From Ailanthus altissimus (Eukaryota > Streptophyta > Magnoliopsida > Sapindales > Simaroubaceae), in assembly GCA_946807835.1 (NCBI GenBank), contig OX327693.1, positions 9,441,501-9,505,500 of the forward strand: 64,000 nucleotides of DNA, written 5' to 3'. The notes below the pieces were generated by a model. The model did no database searches, had not been told where the DNA came from, and saw only the letters and a program-made list of their open reading frames with translations. This document shows, one piece after another, positions 10,966 through 22,629 of the stretch. Numbering within the stretch: the stretch's first letter is position 1; each line of letters begins with the position of its first letter. A program made the translations under genes and the position numbers.

Positions 10966-13040
10966 ATGTTAATTAATCATATAGCATAAAGTTATGGTTC
11001 TTTAATGGAAGTGGAAGATTGAGAAAAGAAGTCAGGTCACAGTAGCTTCATCCAAAGTGAAAAAGGAGGAAGACGATTTGTTTATGGTGTATGGTTTTTC
11101 CATAAATTTAATTGAAACAAATTTTTAACAATAAATGAAAAAAAAAAAAAACTGTGAGGGATGGTAAGAAGTTGGTGGGTGCCTACTGCCTATGCTCTAA
11201 AAATTAAAAAATTGAAAAATGTCTTAAACAATTTGACAGTATATTTGAGGGCTTAAACAGTTTTGTTTTTGGCCAAAATTCAATTTGAGTTGTAGTAAAA
11301 GCAATGCTTTAAACTGTGGGAAAAATTGAAAAAATAAAATTAAAAGTGGAGAATGTTGCTGAAATGAAATTTTAGATTGTTGGGCGTACATGGGTGGTCG
11401 ACGGAAGCTTTTGTAAAGGAATACTATCATTGATATTTTTGAAGTATAGCTTAATTTTTTTAATATCTATAAATTTAAAAAGTTAACTTTAATATTTAAT
11501 TTATTTTGTAAAATATACATAAATGATCAACAGTTAAAAATATTTCATTAAAATTAACAAATTCATTCCACATCAAATGATTATTTTTTCTCGTACTCGT
11601 TAAACGAGATTGAAATGTCATAAAAAATTATACGAATTTTAAAATTTTAACTTTTAAATATAATAAAAAAATAAAATTATAATAAAAATAAAATAAAATA
11701 ATAAAAAAATTTAAAATCTTTAAAAAATAAATTAAAAATAATAAAAATTACTAGCGGCCACTTGTTCTAGCTATCATTTTGGCTGCCTGTTTATTTATTT
11801 ATTTATTTATTTTTTTGTGAATTTAAATGTTTAAAGTGTCAAAAGTCTTAATTACCCTTGGATTTGTTAATTTTAACGGCAGATCACTAACGTTCGACAT
11901 TCATGCATATTTTGCAAAAATAATTGGATATTAATGTCATTTTTTTAAATTTGTGAGTATTGAAGAAATTAAACTATTCTTCAAGGATATTAATAATAAT
12001 ATCCCCTTTTGTAAATAACAATTTATTCGATTGTGTACTATAAATGTAATCGTTAATGCTCATCTTGTTATATGTACTGAATTTGCTAGTGTAGTGGATT
12101 TATTTTTAAAAGAAAGAACATTTGAACTCTTATGTTATAGTAAAAATGATAATTTACTTACTATGTTTTTAAAATTATTTATTTTCACTTATTTTTTAAA
12201 TAATTTTTCTGTTAAATTTGATTGAATTATCTATTTTTTTAAACCTTTTCTTATTGCTATTGGTATTATTGACAATTTTACTTTCATCTAATTTTTAAAA
12301 CGGGTAATTTTATTAAATTTAACATAAAAAATGAGTAAAAATAGGTAATTTTAAAAACATGATGAATAAATTGTTACTTTCATTATAATATAGGTCCGAA
12401 TATTCTTTACCCTTGTTTTTATGCTGTTTACATTTGTTTTATTTGTTAAATTTATTTTATTTGTTAATGATCTTGCTAGTTGTAATTAAAGATGTGGAAT
12501 TGTGAATAATTCAATTTTTTTTATTTACTCTTAGATGAGTCAAGATTCACTTAATGAGTGTGGATCGAAATCACCACCACGTATGCCTATCATCGGTAGT
12601 CAAGAAAGCCAAAGTCCTATTAATTAAAGAGTGTTGTGTAATAGCAATGGCATATGGTAAGGTGAAAAATATTAAAATTTAGTGTTTCTTAATTTGAATT
12701 CCTTTTATGATCATTCATTTGGATTTTTACTGTTTTGGAACTATTTTTTTTCACGGCCATTTTACAAATTTATGGATGGACTTGCAAGATGGAAAGTTGA
12801 TGATGATGAGATAATAGTCTTTGAATTTATTTTTGTAATATTTTGTGAATGATTGGATTATTGAATTTATTCTCTGTGTTTTGTACTTTTTATTAATTAA
12901 AATGTGTTGTGGAAATTAAAATGTAAATGATGGAGTTGGTTTTGACAATTGATGATTAATATTGAAGTGGAGAGTGTTTATTATTTTTGTAGATTTTATA
13001 AATATAAGAATGTTCGTATTTTAGGAGAGATTTTGCCAAA
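10966..13040. other. AT-rich intergenic DNA
   Basis: No supportable gene. There is an ATTT microsatellite at about 11787-11812. A short ATG-initiated stretch at about 12537-12626 (MSQDSLNECGSKSPPRMP) has no recognised family. Long A/T homopolymers are frequent. Confidence 0.5.
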
Positions 13041-13185
13041 TTTTTATTTGGGTGACAAATAAAAAATTTACTAAATTGAATTATTTTAATTTGTACTATA
13101 AATATAAATTAATTGAAATTGAATCTTGAATTATTGAATGTTGCACAATTCAAATATAATTGAATATTGGACATAATATAAATTA
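13041..13185. repeat. AT-rich tandem array, left remnant
   Basis: Contains a unit like ATAAATTAATTGAAATTGAATC that recurs at 80-95-bp spacing in 21374-22045. It is interpreted as the left part of the array that the larger MULE inserted into. Confidence 0.55.
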
Positions 13186-13743
13186 AGGGATATTATTATG
13201 ACAATTATTGAGGTATGGCTTAACATTAATAATATTCACTAATTTGAGAAATAAGTACTAAAGTGCAACAGTTGGAGAATTTTTTATTAACTTTAATAAA
13301 ATTTTATAAAATATCTAAATTGCCCTTTTAAAACAAAGAGAGTAATGAAATAATGTTTTTACCTTTACACTACAAATAAAAAAAGCACAATTTTTTATGC
13401 AATTGATTTATTTGTCAACTATTAAGTATTTGACTTTGGATAATTTTCAAATAAATAATTGATTGTGAATTGACTACACTACCCCTATTAATTATGCATT
13501 TTAACCACACTTTAACCATGCATTATTGTAGTAATATTCCATTTTCACATCTATTGTATTTTGTTTTTTTTTTTTTTGTGTATTAAAAAAATAAATTTTC
13601 ATGTGACCGTTGGAAAGCAACGATCACATAATGGCTTATAAATAGTGTAAAATGGCTAGGAGCTTTCTTCATTTTTGTTTATTCACTCCTCTTCATCAAT
13701 AGCATTCTTTTCATTAAAAGCTTTATAAATTTAGCCACATCTC

Positions 13744-14100
13744 ATGTCAACTTTTATAAACTTAAGTGAAGTTAATGGCAAAATTATCATGTTTAGAAAT
13801 AAAAGTTGTTTTTGTGGAAGAAAAATAAGTGTGAGAATATCAGAGTCAGAGAATAATCCCTACAAGTTATACTTCTATTGTGAAGGAAGAAAATACTACT
13901 ATAAATTTTGAAAATCAAAGGAAGATGTTTTAAACATTTGGATGCTTATAGTTCTAGAAATCAATTTATTAGTGGAAGTGGTGCAAAATTAGATGGTGAA
14001 GTTGAAAGGTTGGCTATTAGGCATGTAAAAAATGCAAAAAAAAAAAAAAAAAAAATTGATGGCATAAAGAAGTTACTTTTTTTTTTCTTGTTTTCATAGC
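13744..14100 (+). pseudogene. GRF-type zinc-finger ORF, decayed
   Basis: ATG at 13744 opens a 55-codon frame with CFCGRKISVRISESENNPYK, then LYFYCEGRKYYYKF, then TGA at 13909. This resembles the plant zf-GRF domain (CxCG...NPGR.F..C....CxfFxW), with the final Trp codon now TGA and the third/fourth cysteine region altered. A second frame continues with GEVERLAIRHVKNAKKKKKK and a hydrophobic KKLLFFFLFS end, matching the coiled-coil plus tail-anchor layout of small plant GRF proteins. A TATA-like CTTATAAATAG lies near 13633. It runs opposite to the transposase. A stop and a frameshift make it a pseudogene. A captured host gene is the simplest reading. Confidence 0.55.
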
Positions 14101-14599
14101 TGTAATGTTGTCATGTGAATGGAAAAAAATTAGATGTGAAGATATATGCATGAGAAATATTTTTAGAAAAAAGAGTTTAGAAAATGTTTATAAGCTATAT
14201 CATCTTCATTCATCAAGCTAACTAAATCATTTCAAAATTATTATTCAGCATCCATATCAAAAGCTTACAAAATGTATCTTCCAAGGAGATCCATAGAACA
14301 GATAACATCAATATATTTATAAATACTAAAACATCCATATTCAATCCTAAGCACTAAAATGTATCATCCAAGGACATTTAGCTTACAAAATCATTAAAAA
14401 AAATGTATTATTTTATAGATAATTTACAAAATCCTTCATAACTGTAGTGGGTATTTTCTAGGTCTGCCAGGTCTCCCTCTTCCTTTATTTCTTAAAATGA
14501 TGGACATATGTATAAATTAAGAAAATATATGAAGAGCAATTTATTTGTTATTACCTGTCATTGCACTGCCACTTATAGATGAGATGGAACCAACTTTAC

Positions 14600-15158
14600 T
14601 AGGTGGCTCTCTCATTTACAAGTTTAATTAAAGATAAATTAATTAAGTTAAAGTCTGGCATTGCATACCAAATGATCATACAAATTCATATATGAATGCT
14701 TACCATAACTCATGCCCCATACTTGCCTGTTGATGAAGTTGCTGCTATTGAGCCTCTCCATTGCATGATAAATAATTAAAAAATAATCATAAAATACTAA
14801 AATAAAATAGTGCAAACATCAACAAAAATCAAATAAAACAGTACACTTATAGAATTTGTCCCGCTTTGTCCACATGTCTTAATATTATACCCCAAAGTCT
14901 CATAAGTTCTACATTTAACAGCAAATGATCTATGTGCTTTAGGAGGTTCAGTTGGATCCCTTCTATTTTGTACTTTATGTCTCTCAATAGATTTTTTAAT
15001 CTGTGATGAATTTAACTTAGACAAATTCACATCATCCTAAGCACACTTGTCAAGTATTGGCCTAATCATACCCTCATAAGTTAATAAAAAAGTATTTTTA
15101 TAATCTTTTTGACTTATTCCTATGAAACTAGGTCGAAAAGATTGAGAAAAATCAGTCA
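14600..15158 (-). pseudogene. MULE 2 transposase C-terminus with CCHC remnant
   Basis: The minus strand reads DFSQSFRPSFIGISQKDYKN, then MIRPILDKCA, then RRDPTEPPKAHRSF and KCRTYETLGYNIKTC (15158-14797). The last block matches the zinc knuckle at the end of plant MuDR-type transposases (C-x2-C-x4-H-x4-C), with positions 2 and 3 degraded. This part is separated from the SWIM finger (15325-15426) by the plastid fragment. Confidence 0.75.
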
Positions 15159-15324
15159 TTCACAACCACTGATGAAGGATTCCTAAAAAATTTAAGGATT
15201 GGTAATCCTTTTTAGAAATCGAATGGATTCGATCTTATACATACACGGGGAAGGTAATAAAAAAAGAAAGAAGATGAGTTCTTCTTTACTTTTATCACTT
15301 AGAGTTCGTGCGAGATGAAAGATA
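15159..15324 (+). other. Plastid-derived group II intron fragment
   Basis: The sequence CTGATGAAGGATTCC, AAGGATTGGTAATCC, TCTTATACATACACGGGGAA and then TCGTGCGAGATGAAAG resembles the 3' part of a plastid group II intron, the last block being half of domain V. From memory it best fits a ycf3 intron, but that assignment is not certain. It interrupts the MULE transposase between YVDKS and DFSQSFRP, so it is an insertion and not part of the element. Confidence 0.5.
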
Positions 15325-15426
15325 AACTTTTGTCCACATACTTTTGTGGGTCATCCCTCAAATCAAGAATTACCCCAATTGCATGTTTGCATGGCACCAT
15401 ATACACTTGTCATGCAAAGCACTAAC
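15325..15426 (-). pseudogene. MULE 2 SWIM zinc finger, proximal half
   Basis: The minus strand reads QVYMVPCKHAIGVILDLRDD, then PQKYVDK. PCKHA is the distal half of a SWIM finger (CxC...CxH), followed by the usual DP..YV segment. The proximal CxC half lies across the LTR insertion (see 17663-17690). A TGA replaces the expected Trp before QVYM. Confidence 0.7.
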
Positions 15427-17059
15427 TATTAGGGTTGATGCTTACGTGTCATCCCTGAATATACATATACTTATTATTTATACAAGTGTATATTCTCATT
15501 AAATCACTAATGCCTATTTATATGGTACCATGCAATGTAACATTACAGACATTGTATAATCTAAAGGAGTTCAGATTTAATCTAAAAGAGTTTAGATAAA
15601 GGCTTATAGATGGCTACACTGAGAGATATAAAAGCTAAGTGTTAGCACAATTAATTGTTAGCTGGTTATAATACTCAACAAAGATCCCAGAGCTTGAGCC
15701 TTATTTGTAATGGGACATAGACCTGGGAATATACTAGTAATTGCATAGTTGCAAGCGTTGCAATTAGGTGCCAGAAAATGTCAGTTGCTCAAGTATGTTC
15801 TCGAATATTGTCCCTGATCTATTTCTACCATATTTGTCTATCGATGGATATCTTTATATAGATCAGCATATGTTATACCTATAGGGTATATATAGTTGTT
15901 CATCGCCGACCGTGAGCTTGGAGCCCGTATTGACATATGGGTATTTAGTTAGGATTGGATATAGGACGGAATCACGAGAGCCTCCGATAAACACCCTATG
16001 TAAGCTGTCAACAAATAGTCATCTAGAGTTGAGTAGTATACGTGGTCTTTTGACCTGAGTGCCATGATGGGCTTGTAAGTGATCCACCATACTTTGGTTC
16101 CACGCATGTCACAAACCTTTTATGGTGTGACCGCTAGGTGCCGTTGGGTATGGTCTGATGCTTATAGAGTCCGTGTGTACAGATATGGGATCCGTCAGCT
16201 TGCATAAGGAGTTAGATATCGAAATGCTTTGAGACTGTATCTTAAAAAGACTTGTGGCCACAAGCATTAAGCTTGGAAAAGAGTTTCCGCAAAGGTGGAA
16301 CAATATGGTAAAGGAGTTTGCATATATTGTTCAATGAGATATAAGTCGGGGGATATGATATGGATGATCACATGGGGATTTGACGGTGATAATCTATATC
16401 CCCGCACATCTAGAATGTCATGACAGAAAGACTATACGTATGCGTTGTGACCTCAGCTTGTATGGTTCAACATGCTGATTTGTAATATTCATGACGTGTG
16501 CGTAGGGCATTGCTCACGGACTTATGGAATAGTTTCATTTGACGAATTGAGCGTGGACCTAGAGAATCCCACGATATGGAGTGTACTCGTTGAGCACTGG
16601 AGTAGTGTACTTGATTACATTATTTAATCTAGTAATATCCAGCACTACCACGGGAATACGTGCGTATCTATATTTAAGTGTTAAATATACAATAATTAGT
16701 CAATAATTATTATTTACTAATTGTATAATGACACGTGGCGTATTGTGGACCCTCAATTGAGTTTACCCAAGTGCGGTTATAGTAGGACCCATTAGCGAAT
16801 AGACTTGGTAATCATTTATGAGGGATAAAATGATCATTTCACACAAGAATTATTTAATTGTTAAATAATCATAAATATCTCATTATTATATATTATAATA
16901 TATTATTATATTTTATAATGACTTTTTGTTGTCATCCATTAATTTATATAATATTATTATTTATTATATTATTATTTATTAGAATAATATTATTTATCCA
17001 AAAAGGTGGCCAAGTGTAATATTTTATGTATATAATATTATTATTTTAATACATGTGAG

Positions 17060-17102
<43 letters not shown>

Positions 17103-17657
17103 AATCCGTAAAAAGCATTTGGAGAGAATTGCTTCATAATTGTGTTGTGCTTGGAGAAGAATTTTTTTTTTCTTGAGCAAATTGGGGCCGACCAAATGGG
17201 TAAGCAAAACAAATAAATATAGATCTATCTTAAGAATTAATTTCAAGTGTTGAAATTAATTCTATTGCCTACATTTATTGGCTATCAACTACAACAACAC
17301 AAGAATTTATTTTATTGATAAAAGAGTTGATTAAGGGAAAAATAAATTTAAAGAGTTTAAGAGTTAAACCCAGTGCTGAATTTGGAGCTGCTGTTCTAGC
17401 TTACCAAACCCACCGAGTTGGTGACTAAAACTGTCAACAGGTTGGTCTCCAAGCGGACTCTCAGGATATATATGTAAAATGTTACATGTTTCGGTGATTT
17501 CTCAACCATTCAAATATATTAATACTATTAATATATTATTTACTGTGTTTATTATATGATTTAATTAATCCGCAACGTTAAATATGTATGAGATACGTAT
17601 TTTATGCAATAAATATTATTGCACATGCATACACCCATGTATATTAGATCCCTGACA
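15427..17657 (+). mobile_element. Solo LTR, 2.2-kb family copy C
   Basis: The 2231-bp segment starts TATTAGGGTTGATGCTTACG (the family start is TGTT) and ends CCCTGACA. A perfect 5-bp TSD CTAAC flanks it at 15422-15426 and 17658-17662. It is homologous to copies A, B, D and E. It splits the SWIM finger of the MULE 2 transposase, so it post-dates that element. It contains the (TA)n(TG)n microsatellite at 17060-17102. Confidence 0.88.
17060..17102. repeat. (TA)n(TG)n microsatellite
   Basis: About nine TA repeats followed by about twelve TG repeats, inside solo LTR C. ORFs reading through it as Thr-His or Tyr-Ile repeats are artefacts. Confidence 0.95.
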
Positions 17658-17662
17658 CTAAC

Positions 17663-19920
17663 AAGTCTTAGTATTTATATAAACTAAATAAGCCCTTTTG
17701 AGGTCCAATATTTCAAAAAAAAAAATCATTTTTTTGTATTCAATATCCTGAGCTGTTTACCTTGTACCCCCAACTTCTCAATTCTCCTTCTGACAAATGG
17801 CGCAATGTCCCTTTCCCATGACTGGCTATATTGATACCTTTCCTGTATCATAACTATCTCTTTCCTCTTATAACGCTCAAGTAGAGTCAATCTAAGTAAT
17901 GCCTTTTCCTTCAGCAACTAACTATTAAAAATCTCAATGAAATTATTTATAACATGGTCACATTTGACATTAGGATCAAACCCATGTCTTGACCATTTGT
18001 TAGGTGACAGCTTTACTAGCCAATCATAATTTTACGAATTTATTTCTTTGATTTTTTGTAGATGAATCTTTAATTATATTTGTCTGTCTCTCTTGCTACA
18101 CATTAGAACAAATTCTTCAAATTTAAATTAGGCCAATGACTTCTAAAATTGACATATAAAATTAGAATTTGGCTAGTATGCATACAAATCATCCAATGAG
18201 CCATTTTGTCTATCACTTATAAAGGTAATCAACCCTCTCTCTTCATATCTAATCAAATAAAATAATTTTTCTAGAAAAAAATCACCAACTATTTGTGCAC
18301 TCAGCTTCACATATAGTCACAGCTAATGAAAATACGCTATTATTGCCATCTAGAGCAATAGCAGACAACATGATACCACCAAATTTCTCTTTCAGGTGGC
18401 ATCCATATAATCCTATAAATGATTTACACCCACTTAAGAAACTTTTTTTCTTTGAAGGGAAGGCTATAAAAATCCTCTTAAATAAAGAGTTAGTGGAAAT
18501 TGATTATGATTAAATGTGGCTACTGAACCAAGGTTTGTTTTCATAATCATATGGGCATATTTGTACAACAGGGAATAAGACAAGCTATGATCCTTATTAA
18601 GCATATCTAAGGCCTTTCTCTTTGCTCTATATATTCTAAGCCTATTGACAATACTCTATAATTTTGTAACAATTCTTGGTCAATAACTTCAACCTTGACA
18701 TTAGGCACTTCGCTAACCAAATTTTCAAACTTTTTGGTAATCTATGATGATTTAGCCTTTACTGTTTTTTTAGCTTTTCAAACATATATGCTTAGAGGTG
18801 TAACTTCTCATCATAAAGAACTCTCCATCTAACGACCTATTCGAATGTATATTCAATGGATAACCCTTTGCAGTATATTTAATAGTGACTCTTGAAGGCT
18901 TACTCTTCACTCTCTTTGGAGTGAACCTTTATTGGATAATGCACTTTGACAGTGCATCTCTAAATTTTTCTATATTTATAAAGGAGTAACCAACTTAAAG
19001 GACTTTGGCTATCTTGGTTTTTCTTCCCATAGATCTTTTTAGACATCTTACATGTTTGGTCTTCATCCTCATATGAGCTAATGACAAAATCATTATCATC
19101 TGACTGATACTGTTCTATATCATCATTAACTAATCCCTCGGATGAACCTTGTGCAGAACCACCATTTCCTTTGTCACTTTCCTCCCTATCTAAGAAATGG
19201 ATTACCTTATTTGCATCTTCATCAAAATGGAAAACCCTAGGTGTATCGGGGGTGTGTTAGGTATGTTGGAACCTCAGGGTGAGATGGGTGCATTGCAGGA
19301 CCTGAGGTGTGTATTAGGCTGTGGTGAGTTTGTATCAGACTGAGATGAGTGCATTGTAGGACCTGAGGCGTGTGTATCAAGCTATGGTGAATATGTATCA
19401 AACTACAATAGGTACATTGCATAACTTAAGATGTGTGTATCAGGCTGTGGTAAGTGTGTATCAGACTAAGATGGGTTCATTCGAGGCTGTGGTGAATGTG
19501 TATTAGTCTCATGTGGGTGTATTTCTTCTTTAGCAATGTGTATTTCTTAATCAAGAGGCTCTGTTTGTGCTAAGGTGAATGTGGTGGTGAATTACATTGG
19601 GTGGTGCATGAAAACTGAGTAAATGTGTTATCCCCCTCATCTTCATGTTTTTGATTCCTAGACTTTGGATCATCTAGTAGTGGAATGTGTACTACCTCTA
19701 AAGGCACAGCTTCTATTGTAATATCTATATTGTCAACCCCCTCAAATGAGAACAACTCAAACAGTAGGTCATCATCTATGCTTCTATTTTATATTTCTCA
19801 CTAGGATGCACTATCCTATTGCTAAGCTCCTGCATAATATAATTCAATAAGCAAACTCTACTAAATTCATCTGGGTCTACATTTATCAATGTAATCTTCT
19901 CACCAAACATAAATAAATTC
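17663..19920 (-). pseudogene. MULE 2 transposase, main part
   Basis: The minus strand shows an N-terminal region (MFGEKITLINVDPDEF near 19905, then an acidic and repeat-rich linker). It continues with the catalytic region SFIGLYGCHLKEKFGGIMLS, AIALDGNNSVFSLAVTICEA and GLITFISDRQ. After that come WLVKLSPNKWSRHGFDPNVK, KCDHVINNFIEIFN, LLKEKALLRLTLLERYKRK and the CxC half of the SWIM finger ending at the LTR junction. In active MULEs the first catalytic Asp lies in a 'DG.HLK' motif; here it is Tyr (LYGCHLK). Together with several stops and frameshifts this shows it is inactive. It is homologous to plant MuDR/MURA transposases. Confidence 0.85.
19230..19500 (-). repeat. 63-bp minisatellite in the transposase linker
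   Basis: Imperfect units such as ACCTGAGGTGTGTATTAGGC recur at about 19300, 19361 and 19423, a period near 63 bp (21 codons). They encode repeats with SLIHTHHSLIHT-like sequence on the minus strand. They lie in the linker between the MULE N-terminal segment and the catalytic domain. Confidence 0.65.
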
Positions 19921-20333
19921 AAAGTAAACAACAACATCCTGAAATGAAATATAAAGTAATGCTTTTAAAATTCACTCATACATGGACATTTACATCATAA
20001 CAGGAACACCAATACATAAACAATCACATATTTACATGCATGTGTAAATTAAGAAATATTTACAAATATTAACGAATATTACAAAACAAAATAGCATTTA
20101 CATGCATTTGTACAAAAATAAACATTTACAAATATTACAAAACAAAACCGTACTTACTTGCATTTGTACAAAAAGAAGCATTTACAAATATTCACAAATA
20201 TTATATCCCTATTACAAATATTCACAATCAAATATTAACATGCATTTGTCAACCCTCTCAAAACTATTCCAATATACGTAAAAAAATCATTTTTACATCA
20301 ACCATAGCAAATATTAACAATTATTTACTGCCT

Positions 20334-20772
20334 ATTAGGGCTTCAACTATAATAAATATTTACATATTTTTTTTTGTAAAAATGTCATTTTTACACTAAC
20401 AATAACTTAGGACTTCTAAAAAATTTCATATTAAAAAAAAAGTTTAAAAATTAGGGCTTTTGTTTTAGGATTTTACTTTGTCAGTCAACAAAATGTTTTT
20501 TAAAAACTTTTTAACGTTAAATAAATATTTAACCATAATAAATATTACGGCATATTAGAGCTTCAACCATAACAAATATTTACATAAATATTTTTTTTTA
20601 AATATTATTTTTACACTAACAATAACTCAGGACTTTGCAACAACTCCATATTTTAAAGAAACATGTTTAAAAATTAGGGCTTTTGTTTTATGATTTTCCT
20701 TCGTCAATCAAGAAATTTTTTTTTTTAATTTTTTTAAAAAATTTTCAACGTTAAATAAAAAAGTATTTTTAG
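20334..20772. repeat. 220-bp tandem duplication
   Basis: Two diverged copies, about 20334-20553 and 20554-20772, share TATTAG[G/A]GCTTCAAC, TTTTTACACTAACAATAACT, AAAAATTAGGGCTTTTGTTT and a CAACGTTAAATAAA end. CTTCAAC occurs at 20341 and 20561. They lie upstream of the MULE 2 transposase frame, probably in its leader or promoter region. Confidence 0.8.
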
Positions 20773-21368
20773 GATTTCATTTTCTTTCTCGACTTCAAAA
20801 TGTTGTTTTAAGATTTTTGGCCAAAAAAAACCCTTCAAATCACAACATAGCCATTTATATAACACGCAAACGCAAAATATAATTTAGACACAAGAAAACT
20901 AACTTGAGTTTGCTTCTCGCGGCGTTGGCGTGGCTTCATGGTGGTTCTTCGTCACAGTAACAATATTTCAAAATAGTGTTTGAGTTAAAGCGTAAGAAAG
21001 AAAGCTTAAGAGACGAAGAGACGAAGAGTTTCAGAGATGAAGAGTTTATATTATGAATAGTCTCAAACATGTATGAGTTAGATGAAGCAAAATGGTGGCA
21101 TATATTAGTGGAGAAGTTTCAAATTTGACATGAAAATGAGGTGTTTGAGCTCAAGATTCAATGAATCTTCACTCGAGATAAATTAATCCAATCATTGCAC
21201 TTGCCATATGTTAAAAAATCAGAGACAAACTTAATCCCTTATTAAAAAGGTCCAAAATGTCATTCTCCCTGATAAAGTTAACAAAAGATCCCTTAATAGT
21301 TGAACATTAAACTAGTGAATATTATTAATATTAAGCCATACCTCAAGAGTATTCATAATAATATCCCT

Positions 21369-22045
21369 ATAATTTAATTTAATTGAATATTACACAATTG
21401 AATTCTTGTTCAATTGGATTATAGTTATAATTTTTAAATTGAATTGTGGATGATTTACCTATGAATATAAACTAATTGAAATCGAGTCCTTGTACAATTT
21501 CTTTATAATTTAATTTCAATTTAGTCAATTGAATTGAATTATTAAATTTATCTCATAAATATAACTTAATTGAAATTGACTGATTGAATTCTTGTATAAT
21601 TGAATTATAATTTCAACTTAGTCAATCAAATTATTTAATTTATCTCATGAATAATATAAATTACTTGAAATTGAAATCAAATCCTTGTATAATTGAATTA
21701 TAATTCTAATCAATTCAATTTGTGGATGATTTGCCCATGAATAAAAATTAATTTGCAATCGAATCATTGCATAATTGAATTATAATTTCAATTAATTTAA
21801 TTAAATTAATTGACTTATCCCATGAATACAAATTAATTGAAAATAAGATTGAATTATAATTTTAATTAATTTAGTTGAATTAATTGATTTATTCCATGAA
21901 TACAAATTAATTGAAAATAAAATTGAATCTTTATACAATTGAATTATAATTTAATTAATTTAATTGAATTTTTTTATATATCCTATGAATGCAAATTAAT
22001 TAAAAATAAAATTGAATTATCGTTTCAATTAAATCAATTAAATTA
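21369..22045. repeat. AT-rich tandem array, central part
   Basis: Units containing AAATTAATTGAAAATAAAAT, TTGTACAATTGAATTATAA and CCCATGAATACAAATT recur at about 21470, 21565, 21660, 21750, 21830, 21907 and 21995, a period of roughly 77-95 bp. The array is interrupted on the left by MULE 2 and on the right by MULE 1. Confidence 0.7.
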
Positions 22046-22165
22046 GGAAAATTTTCGAAATAGCCTTTTATTGAGGGTGCCTTAACTTTTTTAGCTCCCA
22101 TTTTTAATTATAAACTTTTTTTGCCAAACCTATTCATTTTGGATGATAATACCCTCTGCATTTCT

Positions 22166-22270
22166 CTCTCTCTCTCTCTCTCAAAACACTAATCTCTCTC
22201 AAACGGGTTTCGCTCAAAACACTAATCTCTCTCAAACGGGTTTCGCTCAAAACACTCATCTCTCTCAAAC
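22166..22270. repeat. (CT)n and 33-bp tandem repeat
   Basis: A CT run is followed by two full 33-bp units (22183-22215, 22216-22248) and a partial third unit from 22249. Each begins AAAACACTAATCTCTCTC and carries AAACGGGTTTCGCTC. It lies just inside the left TIR of MULE 1. Confidence 0.9.
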
Positions 22271-22285
22271 GTGCAGCAAGCGGTG

Positions 22286-22339
22286 ATGGCAACGATAGAT
22301 GACAGCGACAGTGAGATAGACGATAACGGCAAAAATGAG
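22286..22339 (+). pseudogene. Possible short acidic first exon in MULE 1
   Basis: ATG at 22286 opens MATIDDSDSEIDDNGKNE and runs into a good donor (GAG|GTAAGT at 22339/22340), after a pyrimidine-rich leader. It could be the first exon of the ULP1-like gene downstream or of a captured gene. The downstream exon joined to it was not identified. Confidence 0.35.
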
Positions 22340-22629
22340 GTAAGTGAAAAAAATTAAACTTTTGAGTGAAATTTTTTATTTTATGTTAAAGCTTGTTGTT
22401 ATTGTTGTAGGTTTGGTTTGTTGCATGATTTTGTTATTTTTGAAAATTTTGATTATGGGTTTTAGGGGTGGCAACGGATATATGAATTTGAGGGTGATTT
22501 GTGATTTTTTAGGTTATTGTGGGTGTTTGGTGGCATCAACAATGGAGGAAGGGAGGATGTGGAGTTGTGGGAAGGGTTGACGGCAGTAGGGAGAGGGTTT
22601 GCAGGGTTTAGGGGTGGTCATCGGCCGCG

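Larger units (their letters stand above)
13186..21368 (-). mobile_element. Mutator-like element 2 (about 8.2 kb with nested insertions)
   Basis: Terminal inverted repeats of about 60 bp are visible. The left reads AGGGATATTATTATGACAAT, then TTGAGGTATGGCTTAA, then ATTAATAATATTCACTA (13186-13250). The reverse complement of 21305-21368 reads nearly the same. A possible 9-bp TSD with one mismatch flanks it (TATAAATTA at 13177, TATAATTTA at 21368). The minus strand holds a decayed MULE transposase and the plus strand near the left end a GRF-type zinc-finger ORF. A solo LTR (15427-17657) and a plastid fragment (15159-15324) are later insertions; without them the element would be about 5.8 kb. Confidence 0.8.

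Noticed and set aside
17024..17246. Two ORFs with Thr-His and Tyr-Ile repeats
   Set aside because: They are translations of the (TA)n(TG)n microsatellite inside solo LTR C.
18295..18513. 72-residue plus-strand ORF starting MHSASHIV
   Set aside because: Antisense to the conserved catalytic block of the MULE 2 transposase.
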